Shown here: piece by piece, positions 26,057-34,536 of the stretch
How the letters are laid out: every line of letters starts with the position of its first letter
Numbering within the stretch: position 1 is the first letter of the stretch
Origin: Candidatus Equadaptatus faecalis
GTDB lineage: Bacteria; Synergistota; Synergistia; Synergistales; Synergistaceae
Assembly (NCBI GenBank): GCA_018065065.1
Contig: JAGHTZ010000027.1
Location: forward strand, 1 to 56,322
Reading direction: 5' to 3'
Length of the DNA stretch: 56,322 nt
The notes under the pieces: generated by a model
Databases searched by the model: none
What the model saw: the letters and a program-made list of their open reading frames with translations, nothing else
What the model was told of the DNA's origin: nothing
Program-made: the position numbers and the translations under genes

Positions 26057-26500
26057 CTAAGGTTCCAATCCGGCTGCTTTTTCGATTTCTTCTTTGGTGT
26101 AGAGCCTTCCGTTGTTCATTCCGGGACATCTCTTTGCATAAAAATCCCATTCTGCTTTGTTTTCAAGCATGGATTTCCAGAACGGAAACTGCGCACACTG
26201 TTTCGGGCGGACAGGATAAATTTTGCAGCGTCTTGTATTGGCGTCCTGAAATATGCAGTCGTAATTTCTTTCAGGCAGATCCTTAATGCTTTTATTGCCG
26301 CACATATCTTCCCTGAGGCAAAGCAGTGTCAGCTCCTCAACAGAAATTTTGAGATACTGTGCTATCTGCTGAATCTCTGCTTCGGAAACCCAAATATCAC
26401 CCGGGTCTTTGCTGCAGCACGCTCCGCACTCTTTACAGGAAAAACGGAGACCTCCGTCGTAAAAACGCGGACTGTTCTCCGTCTGCAGTGTATCCGGCAT
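26057..26500 (-). CDS. YkgJ-family cysteine cluster protein
   Basis: A 147-residue protein of the YkgJ (CxxCxxCC) family: 'FSCKECGACCSKDPG' near residue 22 and 'CIFQDANTRRCKIYPVRPKQCAQFPFW' near residue 80 supply the cysteines of a metal cluster. The biochemical role is not established; an oxidoreductase or flagellin-lysine-methylation link has been suggested for some members. The ATG at 26500 starts one base after the mreB stop. The longer frame that runs into mreB is not used. Confidence 0.82.
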   Translation of the reverse strand: MPDTLQTENSPRFYDGGLRFSCKECGACCSKDPGDIWVSEAEIQQIAQYLKISVEELTLLCLREDMCGNKSIKDLPERNYDCIFQDANTRRCKIYPVRPKQCAQFPFWKSMLENKAEWDFYAKRCPGMNNGRLYTKEEIEKAAGLEP

Positions 26501-26501
26501 A

Positions 26502-27545
26502 TTATTTTCTTCTGCTGCCGCGCCGTGTCGTTGAATATACGGCTCCGCACTCTTTAAGCTTGTCAAGGGCGTCAAGCGCTATGCCCGTGCCCATAACAAC
26601 ACATTCGGAAGCGTCTTCGGCAACAGAGCAGGAAATTTCCGTTTCCTTTGTAATAAGCTCGGGAAGTCCTCTCAGGCAGGCTCCGCCGCCGGTAAGTATG
26701 ATACCGTTCTCAATAACGTCCGAAGCAAGCTCCGGAGGTGTTTTTTCAAGTACCCGTTTAATTGCCGCTATAAGCTGGCCTATTGACTCCTCAATCGCGG
26801 CGGCAACGTCTGCGCTTGAAATTGTAAGCGGGCGGGGCAGACCGTGTATAAGGTCGCTGCCTCTGATCTCCATCGTCATATTTTCTTCGCCGGAACGCAC
26901 GAAACAGGAACCTATCTGTTTTTTGACGTCTTCCGCGGTCTGTTCGCCTATTGCAAGGTTGTACTGGCGGCGTACATAGCGCATTATGGCTTCGTCAAAC
27001 TTGTCGCCGCCGACTCGCAGCGACTCGCAGACGACAAGTCCGCCCAAAGAAGCAACAGCTATGTCCGAAGTTCCTCCGCCTATGTCAACCACCATGTTTC
27101 CGACAGGCTCGCCTATCGGAAGATGCGCGCCTATGGCAGCCGCCATGGGCTCTTCTATGAGGTACGCTTCCTTGGCGCCGACCTCAACCGCCGCCTCAAG
27201 AACGGCACGGCGCTCAACGTTCGTCGCGCCTGCGGGCACCCCCACCATTATGCGGTGGCGGACAACCCTCTCAAAGCCGGAGGTTACCTTGCGGACAAAT
27301 TCGCGCATCATGACCTCGGTCATAGTATAGTCTGCAATAACACCGTCGCGAAGCGGACGGATTGCAACCACGTTGCCCGGGGTTCTTCCTATCATAATCT
27401 TGGCGTCATTGCCGACAGCGAGAATTCTCCCTGTATTCTGATCAAGCGCGACAACCGACGGCTCGCGCAGTACAATGCCTTTTCCTTTTATATATACGAG
27501 TACGGTAGCCGTTCCAAGGTCAATTCCTATGTCTCTGCTCCACAA
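26502..27545 (-). CDS. mreB: Rod-shape-determining protein MreB
   Basis: A 347-residue actin homologue that guides lateral wall synthesis. 'RDIGIDLGTATVLVYIKGKGIVL' (phosphate 1), 'VVDIGGGTSDIAV' (phosphate 2) and 'GIILTGGGACLRGL' (adenosine loop) are complete. The start codon is TTG, since GGGAGG is nine bases upstream and the residues that follow match the usual 'xxSRDIGIDLGTA' start. mreC and mreD are not adjacent: a YkgJ gene follows instead. Confidence 0.96.
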   Translation of the reverse strand: MWSRDIGIDLGTATVLVYIKGKGIVLREPSVVALDQNTGRILAVGNDAKIMIGRTPGNVVAIRPLRDGVIADYTMTEVMMREFVRKVTSGFERVVRHRIMVGVPAGATNVERRAVLEAAVEVGAKEAYLIEEPMAAAIGAHLPIGEPVGNMVVDIGGGTSDIAVASLGGLVVCESLRVGGDKFDEAIMRYVRRQYNLAIGEQTAEDVKKQIGSCFVRSGEENMTMEIRGSDLIHGLPRPLTISSADVAAAIEESIGQLIAAIKRVLEKTPPELASDVIENGIILTGGGACLRGLPELITKETEISCSVAEDASECVVMGTGIALDALDKLKECGAVYSTTRRGSRRK

Positions 27546-27603
27546 AACGCTCAGCCTCCCTGCGTACTAGTCTGCTTATTGTACAACAAAAAACAGCTTT
27601 TGT

Positions 27604-28356
27604 TTAGCAAAATAGTTTTTTGCGGTAGTTCACTCTCCAAAAGAAAAGCCCGTTCGGAGGAAAAGTTCGTCCCCCGCTTTCCCTGTCCCCGTTTTCAAGC
27701 ATTTCCTCTATCCATTCCGGCGGACGCTTTTTCTGCGCCACCAGCTCAAGATTGCCGAGCATAATCCTGATCATGTTCATGAGAAAAGCATTGCCCTTAA
27801 CGTGCAGCCAGACAAGTCTGCCGCGTCGGCAAAGCTTTACCGAATGCAGCGTCCGGAGGGTATTTTCCGGCGTTTCGTTCTTTTTGCAGAAAGCACCGAA
27901 GTCATGTTCTCCTTCAAGATATCGGCACGCCTGCGCGGCAAGCTCCCAGTCGTAATTTCCCGCCTTAATATGGCTTACAAACGGCTCAAGGTGCGGATAA
28001 ACCGCCCTGCCGTGCCACATAAAATAGACGTACTCACGGGAAACGGCGTCAAAGCGCGCATTAAAATTATCCGGCGCTTCCGCAACGCGCATAAACTGCA
28101 CGCCCTGAGGCAGATTGGCATTAACGGCGAGCATGAGTTTGTCAGGTCTCCATGCCTCGTCAAGCTCAAAGCTGCACACCTGACCCTTTGCGTGCACTCC
28201 GGCGTCCGTTCTTCCTGCCCCCGTGATTTTTACGCCGCTGCCGTTCAGCAGGGACAATACTTTTTCTATTTTCTCCTGAACCGTTGAAAGCCCAGGCTGG
28301 CACTGCCAACCGCTGAACAATCCGCCGTTGTAGCTTACCTCCGCCGCAAAATTCAT
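27604..28356 (-). CDS. truA: tRNA pseudouridine(38-40) synthase
   Basis: A 250-residue TruA with the catalytic aspartate in 'GAGRTDAGVHAKGQV' (about residue 52), 'REYVYFMW' and the 'MIRIMLGNLELVAQ' C-terminal motif. It modifies the anticodon arm of many tRNAs. ATG at 28356 has GGGAGGTG in front. The frame continues 23 codons upstream without a ribosome site. Confidence 0.95.
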   Translation of the reverse strand: MNFAAEVSYNGGLFSGWQCQPGLSTVQEKIEKVLSLLNGSGVKITGAGRTDAGVHAKGQVCSFELDEAWRPDKLMLAVNANLPQGVQFMRVAEAPDNFNARFDAVSREYVYFMWHGRAVYPHLEPFVSHIKAGNYDWELAAQACRYLEGEHDFGAFCKKNETPENTLRTLHSVKLCRRGRLVWLHVKGNAFLMNMIRIMLGNLELVAQKKRPPEWIEEMLENGDRESGGRTFPPNGLFFWRVNYRKKLFC

Positions 28357-28485
28357 TGCGCACCTCCCGTGCAGTTCTTTAATCCCGCAATTATTATTGC
28401 AGACAACCGGCAAAAATTCCACCACCTAAAATCCGCTGCTTAGACAAATGCCGTAAACTGCGTGTGTTCAGCAGTCAAAATTAAA

Positions 28486-28508
28486 GGAGAGCAGATAATC
28501 TGCTCTCC
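28486..28508 (-). terminator. Terminator of the NCS2 permease gene
   Basis: GGAGAGCAGAT / ATCTGCTCTCC, nearly without loop, followed by TTTAATTTT on the minus strand, 26 bases behind the permease gene. Confidence 0.85.
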
Positions 28509-28534
28509 GTGCGTTGTAAATTTTCTGTTCCCGT

Positions 28535-29827
28535 TTAGAGCATGTGGTTAATGATAAACAGCGCGGTAAGAACGTACATTATCCAGCTTATTTCTTTTGC
28601 CTTGCCGGTAAAGAGCTTAAGGAAGACAAAACTGCAGATACCGAATTCAATACCTGTGCTTATGCTGTACGCAAACGGCATCATAACCATTGCGAGAATT
28701 GCCGGAACAAAATCTGTCCAGTCCGAGAAATCCATTCTCTCAAGCCCCATAACCATGAAGATACCGACCATGATCAGGGCGGGAGCCGTCGCGCAGCCCG
28801 GAACCATGCTTACTATCGGGTTAAGGAAGGTTGCAAGAAGGAAGAGAATGCCGACCGTGACAGCCGTGAGACCTGTGCGTCCGCCCTGCTCGACGCCCGC
28901 CGCGGATTCGACAAACGTTGTGACCGTCGAGGTCCCGAGCACGGCGCCGCAAACCGTACCCACCGCGTCTGCCATGAGCGCGGGACCTGCTTTGGGAAGA
29001 TGTCCCTTTTCGTCAAGCATGTCAACGCGGCTTGCGCAGCCGACAAGAGTTCCGACCGTATCAAAGAAATCTACGAAGAAGAAAGCAAATACTATTACCC
29101 AGAATTCCATCTTCTTAAGCATTGAGAAATCCATCTGCCAAAACGTCGGGGAAAGGCTCGGCGGCATTGCGACGATTTCCTTCGGAAGCTTTGTCACACC
29201 GAAAGGAATTCCGAGAAGCGTCACCGCAACGATTCCGATAAGAATGCTGCCCTTGACGCCCTTGTGCTGCAAAACAACCATAAGAATAAGTCCGGCAAGC
29301 GCAAGCATAAGAGGGATATTGCCCTTGAAAACTCCGAGACCGACAAGCGTTGCGGGGTTGTCTACGACAATTCCGGCGCCTCTGCACCCTATAAAGGCTA
29401 TAAAGAGACCTATACCGGCTGAAATACCTATTTTAAGCGTATTCGGCAGCGAGTTGACAACCATCTGGCGTATGTTGGAAAGCGTGAGGAGTATAAAGAT
29501 GATACCTTCAACAAAAACGGCCGTAAGGGCAATTTTCCATGATACACCCATCGTGAGACATACCGAATAGGTGAAATATGCGTTAAGCCCCATACTCGGA
29601 GCAAGCGCAAACGGATAGTTCGCAAGCGCAGCCATCAGGAAACAGCCGATAGCGGCGCCGAGACAGGTGGCAACAAGTACAGAGCCGAAAGGCATTCCGC
29701 TTTCGGAAAGTATTCCAGGGTTGACGACGATAATGTACGCCATCGCCATAAACGTTGTGAGACCGGCTATGATTTCGGTTTTCGCGTCAGTGCCGTTCTC
29801 TTTGAGCTTGAAAAGTTTCTCTAACAT
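28535..29827 (-). CDS. NCS2-family purine permease (AzgA-type)
   Basis: A 430-residue membrane protein of the nucleobase-cation symporter-2 AzgA subgroup (adenine, guanine, hypoxanthine uptake). It has the typical start 'LFKLKENGTDAKTEIIAGLTTFMAMAYIIVVNPGIL', 'ALAPSMGLNAYFTYSVC' and 'FFVDFFDTVGTLVG', and about 12 to 14 helices. It faces the divergent purine biosynthesis operon, so salvage and synthesis share one intergenic region. GGGGGAG precedes the ATG. No purine riboswitch is visible in its short leader; a 12-bp palindrome there may be an operator. Confidence 0.92.
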   Translation of the reverse strand: MLEKLFKLKENGTDAKTEIIAGLTTFMAMAYIIVVNPGILSESGMPFGSVLVATCLGAAIGCFLMAALANYPFALAPSMGLNAYFTYSVCLTMGVSWKIALTAVFVEGIIFILLTLSNIRQMVVNSLPNTLKIGISAGIGLFIAFIGCRGAGIVVDNPATLVGLGVFKGNIPLMLALAGLILMVVLQHKGVKGSILIGIVAVTLLGIPFGVTKLPKEIVAMPPSLSPTFWQMDFSMLKKMEFWVIVFAFFFVDFFDTVGTLVGCASRVDMLDEKGHLPKAGPALMADAVGTVCGAVLGTSTVTTFVESAAGVEQGGRTGLTAVTVGILFLLATFLNPIVSMVPGCATAPALIMVGIFMVMGLERMDFSDWTDFVPAILAMVMMPFAYSISTGIEFGICSFVFLKLFTGKAKEISWIMYVLTALFIINHML

Positions 29828-29849
29828 CAGTGCTTCTCCCCCTTAATTA

Positions 29850-29897
29850 TGGTGTACACCACGGGTTAAATTTTAATAGGTTTGTTTTGCAGGTCAA
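29850..29897 (-). promoter_or_regulatory. Promoter and palindrome before the purine permease
   Basis: TTGACC (29892-29897, complement) and TAAAAT (29870-29875) are 16 bases apart. Between promoter and ribosome site lies the perfect palindrome TGGTGTACACCA (29850-29861), a candidate repressor site. A small inverted repeat AGGT-CAAT-ACCT overlaps the -35 box. Confidence 0.6.
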
Positions 29898-30090
29898 TAC
29901 CTGACTTAAAACAGAAAATATACGCTATGTTAATTACATTTTTAGATGTTTTAAAAATATTTTCAGCCCCGTTTAAGCCGCCGCGGCGTAACCGCACGCC
30001 TCCGCAGTCCCGTATACAGACAAAGACAACAACGCTGCCATGCTCTGTCTGCCTAAATTTTCCTTACAAAAACTTCTTTAATTCAATATG

Positions 30091-30119
30091 TTGACGCCAA
30101 CGCCCTTTAGAATTAAACT
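30091..30119 (+). promoter_or_regulatory. Promoter of the purine operon
   Basis: TTGACG (30091-30096) and TAAACT (30114-30119), 17 bases apart, about 30 bases before the ZTP riboswitch. Confidence 0.7.
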
Positions 30120-30139
30120 AATAGACAGTAAAAGTTAAG

Positions 30140-30244
30140 CAAAAGCACCCGCGCAACCGACGGACAAGCGGAGCACCGCAGAGAAGCCCGGGTACTGTTG
30201 AAGCCGACCGTCTGGGCACATTTCTGCACTACAGAAGTGTGCCC
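30140..30244 (+). ncRNA. ZTP (pfl) riboswitch with overlapping terminator
   Basis: The leader has the two conserved halves of the pfl motif: 'CGCAACCGACGGA' (30152-30164) and 'CCGACCGTCTGGGCA' (30204-30218), where GACGG pairs with CCGTC and the CUGGGCA end is the ligand-binding tail. The same GGGCACA is also the left arm of a terminator, GGGCACA...TGTGCCC (30214-30244), followed by TTATTGTTT. When ZMP/ZTP binds, the tail is held in the aptamer and the terminator cannot form, so the operon is switched on when 10-formyl-THF is short. The mechanism is known for the family; ligand identity here is by motif. Confidence 0.85.
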
Positions 30245-30266
30245 TTATTGTTTAAGGAGGATTTCA

Positions 30267-30749
30267 ATGAAAAAAGTGGCAATCGTTATGGGTAGCGACA
30301 GCGACCTTCCCGTTCTTGAAAAAAGCGCCGCCGTTTTTAAAGAACTGGGAATACCTTACGAAGCACATATTTATTCCGCTCACAGAACACCTGACGAGGC
30401 GCATGATTTTGCCGCAAACGCGCGCAAAAACGGCTTCGGAGCAATCATCTGCGCCGCGGGAATGGCGGCTCATCTGGCGGGGGTCGTGGCGGCGAACACG
30501 ACGCTTCCCGTTATAGGCATTCCGTGCAAATCAGCGGTTTTCGACGGAATGGACGCGCTTCTTGCGACAGTCCAGATGCCCTCGGGCATACCGGTGGCAA
30601 CGGTCGCCGTGAACGGCGGGGCAAATGCCGCCCTGCTTGCGGCTGAAATTCTTGCCGTTGAGGACACTGAGCTTGCGGAAAAGCTTTCAGCTAAACGCGC
30701 CGCCGACAAGGCAAAGGTTCTCGCAAAAGACAGCAGTCTCAAACTGTAA
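30267..30749 (+). CDS. purE: N5-carboxyaminoimidazole ribonucleotide mutase
   Basis: A 160-residue PurE that moves the carboxyl group of N5-CAIR to C4 or, in class II enzymes, carboxylates AIR directly. '[14 protein letters not shown]' and the catalytic 'YSAHRTPD' (about residues 40-47) are intact. No purK is present in the operon, so it may be a class II enzyme using CO2, or N5-CAIR may be made elsewhere. AAGGAGG lies before the ATG at 30267. First gene of the operon, directly behind the ZTP riboswitch. Confidence 0.95.
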   Translation: MKKVAIVMGSDSDLPVLEKSAAVFKELGIPYEAHIYSAHRTPDEAHDFAANARKNGFGAIICAAGMAAHLAGVVAANTTLPVIGIPCKSAVFDGMDALLATVQMPSGIPVATVAVNGGANAALLAAEILAVEDTELAEKLSAKRAADKAKVLAKDSSLKL

Positions 30750-30788
30750 GCAATTATTTATTATTCCATATAAAAGGGGAAATTAAAA

Positions 30789-31469
30789 ATGAACAAAGTG
30801 TACTCCGGCAAAACAAAAGACGTATTCTCACTTGACAACGGGAACTATCTCCTCAAGTTCAAGGACGACTGCACGGGCAAAGACGGCGTTTTTGATCCGG
30901 GCGAAAATTCGGTTGGACTTAAAATCGACGGCGTCGGCGATGTCAATCTCCGCATGTCGATTTACTTCTTTGAAAAAATAAACGCGGCAGGCATTCGCAC
31001 TCATTACGTAAGTGCAAATCTCGCCGACACAACAATGGAAGTTCTTCCCGCAAAAGTTTTCGGACACGGGCTTGAAGTCATCTGCCGTTACAAAGCGGTA
31101 GGCAGCTTCTTCCGCCGTTACGGCGAATACATCGAAGAAGGCGCGGATCTCCCCGCCTACGTTGAAACAACTTTCAAGGACGACGCAAAGGGTGATCCTC
31201 TTGTTACGAAAGACGCTCTCGTTGCTCTTAGCGTAATGTCAGAACGTCAGTACGACGACATTAAGGAAATGACTCAGAAAATAACGAAAATCGTAGCGGA
31301 CGACCTTGCTGAAAAAGGTCTCGTACTCTACGATATCAAATTTGAATACGGCTACGACGCAGACGGAAACGTCATGCTTATTGACGAAATCGCATCAGGA
31401 AACATGCGCGTCTACAAAGACGGAAAATATATCGACCCTATGACGCTTTCAAAGCTTTTCTTCGCGTAG
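30789..31469 (+). CDS. purC: SAICAR synthase
   Basis: A 226-residue ATP-dependent ligase joining CAIR with aspartate. '[21 protein letters not shown]', '[15 protein letters not shown]' and '[13 protein letters not shown]' are the typical blocks of the shorter PurC form. A good AAGGGGA ribosome site precedes the ATG. Order purE-purC is common. Confidence 0.95.
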   Translation: MNKVYSGKTKDVFSLDNGNYLLKFKDDCTGKDGVFDPGENSVGLKIDGVGDVNLRMSIYFFEKINAAGIRTHYVSANLADTTMEVLPAKVFGHGLEVICRYKAVGSFFRRYGEYIEEGADLPAYVETTFKDDAKGDPLVTKDALVALSVMSERQYDDIKEMTQKITKIVADDLAEKGLVLYDIKFEYGYDADGNVMLIDEIASGNMRVYKDGKYIDPMTLSKLFFA

Positions 31470-31473
31470 GCTG

Positions 31474-32898
31474 ATGGGAGGCTTTTTCGGAGCGGTATCA
31501 AACCGCGACATTGTGTATGACGTATTTTTCGGGACGGACTACCACAGTCATCTCGGCACGAACAATGCCGGAATGGCTGTATGGGGAAAAGAAAAAGGCT
31601 TTCAACGGCAGATACACTCCATTTCCGACACACCGTTCCGCGCCAAATTCGAGCCTGACCTTGCAGACTTTGAGGGCAGCTGCGCGTTCGGCTGCATAAG
31701 CGACTCCGAGCCCCAGCCCCTGCTTGTGCGTTCGCATCTCGGAATCTACGCCCTGACCACGGTCGGTTTGGTAAATAATGCCGATGAGCTGATTGAGCAG
31801 TATTTCAGCGATCACGGGCACCAGTTCATGGCTATGAGTTCGGGAAAAGTGAACACCACCGAACTTGTCGCCGCTCTTATCAACACGCGCGACAATCTTG
31901 TTGACGGCATACGCCACGTTCAGGAAGCGGTGGACGGAAGCATGACGCTGCTGATAATAACCGATAAAGGCGAACTTATTGCGGCGCGCGACAAATTGGG
32001 CAGACTGCCTGTAATAATCGGCAGAAACGAGGACGGATACTGCGTCACGTTTGAATCCTTCGCCGCGGAAAAGGTCGGCTACGGCATAGAGCGCGAGCTT
32101 GGCCCGGCTGAAATTGTCAAACTTACACCCGACGAATTAACGGTTTTGTCCCCCGCAGGCAGCGACATGAAAATATGTGCTTTTCTGTGGACGTATTTCG
32201 GCTATCCGAATTCCAATTACGAGGGGAAGAACGTTGAAGTAATGCGCTACAGAAACGGCGAAATAATGGCGCGCAACGAACAAGAGGCGGGACTGCTTCC
32301 GGACGTTGACATCGTTGCGGGGGTGCCTGACTCCGGAATACCTCACGCAATAGGTTACGCGTACAAAAGCGGAAAGATCTTCGCACGGCCGTTTATAAAA
32401 TACACGCCGTCCTGGCTGCGCTCCTTTATGCCCACAAAGCAGAAGACCCGTAATCAGGTAGCGAAAATGAAGCAGATACCCGTTCCGGAGCTTATTAAGG
32501 ACAAAAAACTTCTGTTCGTGGACGATTCCATAGTGCGCGGCACACAGCTCCGCGAAACGTTAAGATTTCTTTACGAGGCAGGCGCAAAAGAGGTTCATCT
32601 GCGTTCTGCCTGCCCTCCGCTGATGTACAGCTGCAAATACATAAATTTCTCTCGCGGAAATTCGGAAATGGATCTGCTGGCGCGGCGCATAGTTCAGGAG
32701 CTTGAAGGCGATGAAGGGCACAAACACCTTGACGAATATGCTGACGGAAGCTGCGAACGCGGACGCTGTCTGCTTAAAACGATCTGCGAAAAACTCGGCT
32801 TTACGTCGCTTGAATATCAGTCGCTTGACGGAATGCTCGAAGCCATCGGGCTTGACAAAGACAAAGTGTGCACCTATTGCTGGACAGGAAAGGAATAG
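31474..32898 (+). CDS. purF: Amidophosphoribosyltransferase-like protein without N-terminal Cys
   Basis: A 474-residue PurF-family protein. The C-terminal phosphoribosyltransferase domain is complete ('VAGVPDSGIPHAIGYA' and the PRPP loop 'LLFVDDSIVRGTQ', about 345-357). The N-terminal Ntn-hydrolase fold begins 'MGGFFGAVSN', where a classical PurF begins MCGIxG: the cysteine that splits glutamine is replaced by glycine. Other parts of the glutaminase fold ('HLGTNNAGMAVW', 'GRLPVIIG') remain. A cysteine-rich C-terminus (CxxC at the very end) may hold a cluster. Similar Cys-less paralogues occur in Bacteroidota and other anaerobes. It may use free ammonia or a partner. It starts four bases after purC without a strong ribosome site. 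Confidence 0.85.
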   Translation: MGGFFGAVSNRDIVYDVFFGTDYHSHLGTNNAGMAVWGKEKGFQRQIHSISDTPFRAKFEPDLADFEGSCAFGCISDSEPQPLLVRSHLGIYALTTVGLVNNADELIEQYFSDHGHQFMAMSSGKVNTTELVAALINTRDNLVDGIRHVQEAVDGSMTLLIITDKGELIAARDKLGRLPVIIGRNEDGYCVTFESFAAEKVGYGIERELGPAEIVKLTPDELTVLSPAGSDMKICAFLWTYFGYPNSNYEGKNVEVMRYRNGEIMARNEQEAGLLPDVDIVAGVPDSGIPHAIGYAYKSGKIFARPFIKYTPSWLRSFMPTKQKTRNQVAKMKQIPVPELIKDKKLLFVDDSIVRGTQLRETLRFLYEAGAKEVHLRSACPPLMYSCKYINFSRGNSEMDLLARRIVQELEGDEGHKHLDEYADGSCERGRCLLKTICEKLGFTSLEYQSLDGMLEAIGLDKDKVCTYCWTGKE

Positions 32899-32901
32899 AC
32901 C

Positions 32902-33939
32902 ATGAGCAAATCATTCTCAGCGGCATACGCCGCTGCCGGCGTTGACATCGAAGCAGGCTACGAAGGCGTAAAACTTATGAAGAAGCACGTCGAACGTACC
33001 TTCATTCCCGGCGTTGTTTCCGACATCGGAGGCTTCGGGGGGCTTTTCGCGCCTCAGCTTTCGGGAATGAAAGAGCCGGTTCTTGTTTCGGGAACCGACG
33101 GTGTGGGCACCAAACAGCGCATTGCGCAGCTGCTCGGAAAGCACGATACGGTAGGTATCGACTGCGTTGCCATGTGCGTGAACGACATAGTATGCTGCGG
33201 CGCAAAACCGATTTTCTTCCTTGATTACATCGCCATCGGCAAAAACGAACCCGAAAAGGTCGCAGAGCTCGTTTCCGGCGTTGCGGAAGGCTGCGTTCAG
33301 GCAGGCTGCGCATTGATCGGCGGCGAAACAGCGGAACACCCGGGCACAATGCAGCCTGACGATTACGACCTTGCGGGCTTCTCCGTCGGAATAGTCGACA
33401 AAGAAAAGGTTCTTGACAAGAATAAAATGTGCGCGGGAGACGTCGTTATAGCGCTTCCTTCAAGCGGTATCCACTCAAACGGCTATTCGCTGGTGCGCAA
33501 AATTTTTGACGTTGAAAAAGCAGATCTCGGACAGCACTGCGATGATCTGGGCACAACACTCGGCGAAGCGCTGCTCACGCCGACAAAAATTTATGTGCAG
33601 CAATTGCTCGCGGCAATCGAAGTTTCCGACGTCCACGGCGTAAGCCACATAACGGGCGGCGGTTTTTACGAAAACATACCTCGCTGCATACCAAACGGTC
33701 TCGGCGCAAAAATTGAGAAAGCGGCGATAAAGACACCCGCGATTTTCAAGCTTCTGCAGAGCAAAGGAAACGTTGACGAACGCGACATGTTCAACACCTA
33801 CAATATGGGCGTGGGAATGAGCCTCGTCGTGTCGCGGGATACGGCGGACAAAGCTCTCGACGCTTTGAGAGCGGCGGGAGAAAATGCGTACGTCATCGGC
33901 GAAATTGAAAAATCGGAGGAGAAGATAACAATATGTTAA
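32902..33939 (+). CDS. purM: AIR synthetase (phosphoribosylformylglycinamidine cyclo-ligase)
   Basis: A 345-residue PurM closing the imidazole ring of AIR. 'YAAAGVDIEAGYEGVKLMKKHV', 'VSGTDGVGTKQRIA', 'CVNDIVCCGAKPIFFLDYIA' and 'LIGGETAEHPG' are the standard ATP- and substrate-binding blocks; length is normal. It starts four bases behind purF and overlaps the formate-channel gene by seven bases. Confidence 0.96.
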   Translation: MSKSFSAAYAAAGVDIEAGYEGVKLMKKHVERTFIPGVVSDIGGFGGLFAPQLSGMKEPVLVSGTDGVGTKQRIAQLLGKHDTVGIDCVAMCVNDIVCCGAKPIFFLDYIAIGKNEPEKVAELVSGVAEGCVQAGCALIGGETAEHPGTMQPDDYDLAGFSVGIVDKEKVLDKNKMCAGDVVIALPSSGIHSNGYSLVRKIFDVEKADLGQHCDDLGTTLGEALLTPTKIYVQQLLAAIEVSDVHGVSHITGGGFYENIPRCIPNGLGAKIEKAAIKTPAIFKLLQSKGNVDERDMFNTYNMGVGMSLVVSRDTADKALDALRAAGENAYVIGEIEKSEEKITIC

Positions 33940-34535
33940 ACGACATAGTAAGCGGAATTATTTCCGGCATATTAATCTCCCTCGGAGGCGGTGTTTTTCT
34001 CGCGTGCGAAAACAAAATCGCCGGTTCAGTCTTCTTCGCCGTTGCCCTGCTCTGCATCTGCATGCTCGGCTATTATCTTTACACGGGCAAAATCTGCTTC
34101 ATGCTTGAAAAGCATGACAAAGCCGCATGGCAGCTCCTTATACTCTGCATAATAGGCAACGCGGCAGGCACCTTCGTCTGCGGCAGACTGCTTGCTTACG
34201 CGGTTCCGAACATGCAGGCAGCGGCCTCCGCTATCTGCGCGGCAAAGCTTAACCAGCTTCCGCTTCAGACCGTAATACGCGGGGCGTTCTGCGGAATACT
34301 CATATATCTTGCGGTAATAATTTTCAGACAGAACAGAAACATTTCCGGCATAGTCTACTGCATACCGGTATTTATTCTCAGCGGCTACGAACACTCGATA
34401 GCCGATATGTTCTATTTTGCGGCGGCAGGGAGTTTTGGCGCTCCGTCGCTGATTTTCATTCTGCTCGTGGTATTGGGCAACAGCATAGGCGGACTGCTTA
34501 TTCCGTTCCTCAACCTCGCGCTTAAGGAGAAATAG
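33933..34535 (+). CDS. Short formate/nitrite transporter (FNT) family channel
   Basis: A 200-residue membrane protein with about six helices. It has the FNT signatures 'IIGNAAGTFVCGRLL', 'SGYEHSIADMFYF' (the conserved EHS-A-M gate histidine region) and 'VLGNSIGGLLIP'. FNT channels pass formate, nitrite or hydrosulfide. At 200 residues it is shorter than FocA (285), with compact loops. It overlaps purM by seven bases and ends one base before purN, so it is translated with the purine enzymes. With fhs at the end of the same operon it most likely brings in formate for 10-formyl-THF synthesis. Confidence 0.82.
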   Translation: MLNDIVSGIISGILISLGGGVFLACENKIAGSVFFAVALLCICMLGYYLYTGKICFMLEKHDKAAWQLLILCIIGNAAGTFVCGRLLAYAVPNMQAAASAICAAKLNQLPLQTVIRGAFCGILIYLAVIIFRQNRNISGIVYCIPVFILSGYEHSIADMFYFAAAGSFGAPSLIFILLVVLGNSIGGLLIPFLNLALKEK

Positions 34536-34536
34536 A

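Noticed and set aside
29828-29900. Purine riboswitch before the NCS2 permease
   Set aside because: The leader from the promoter is about 40 bases and lacks the three-way junction; only a 12-bp palindrome is visible.
31440-31480. An upstream start that would give PurF an N-terminal Cys
   Set aside because: The purC stop and the sequence before the ATG at 31474 give no in-frame Met-Cys; the MGGFFG start matches other Cys-less family members.
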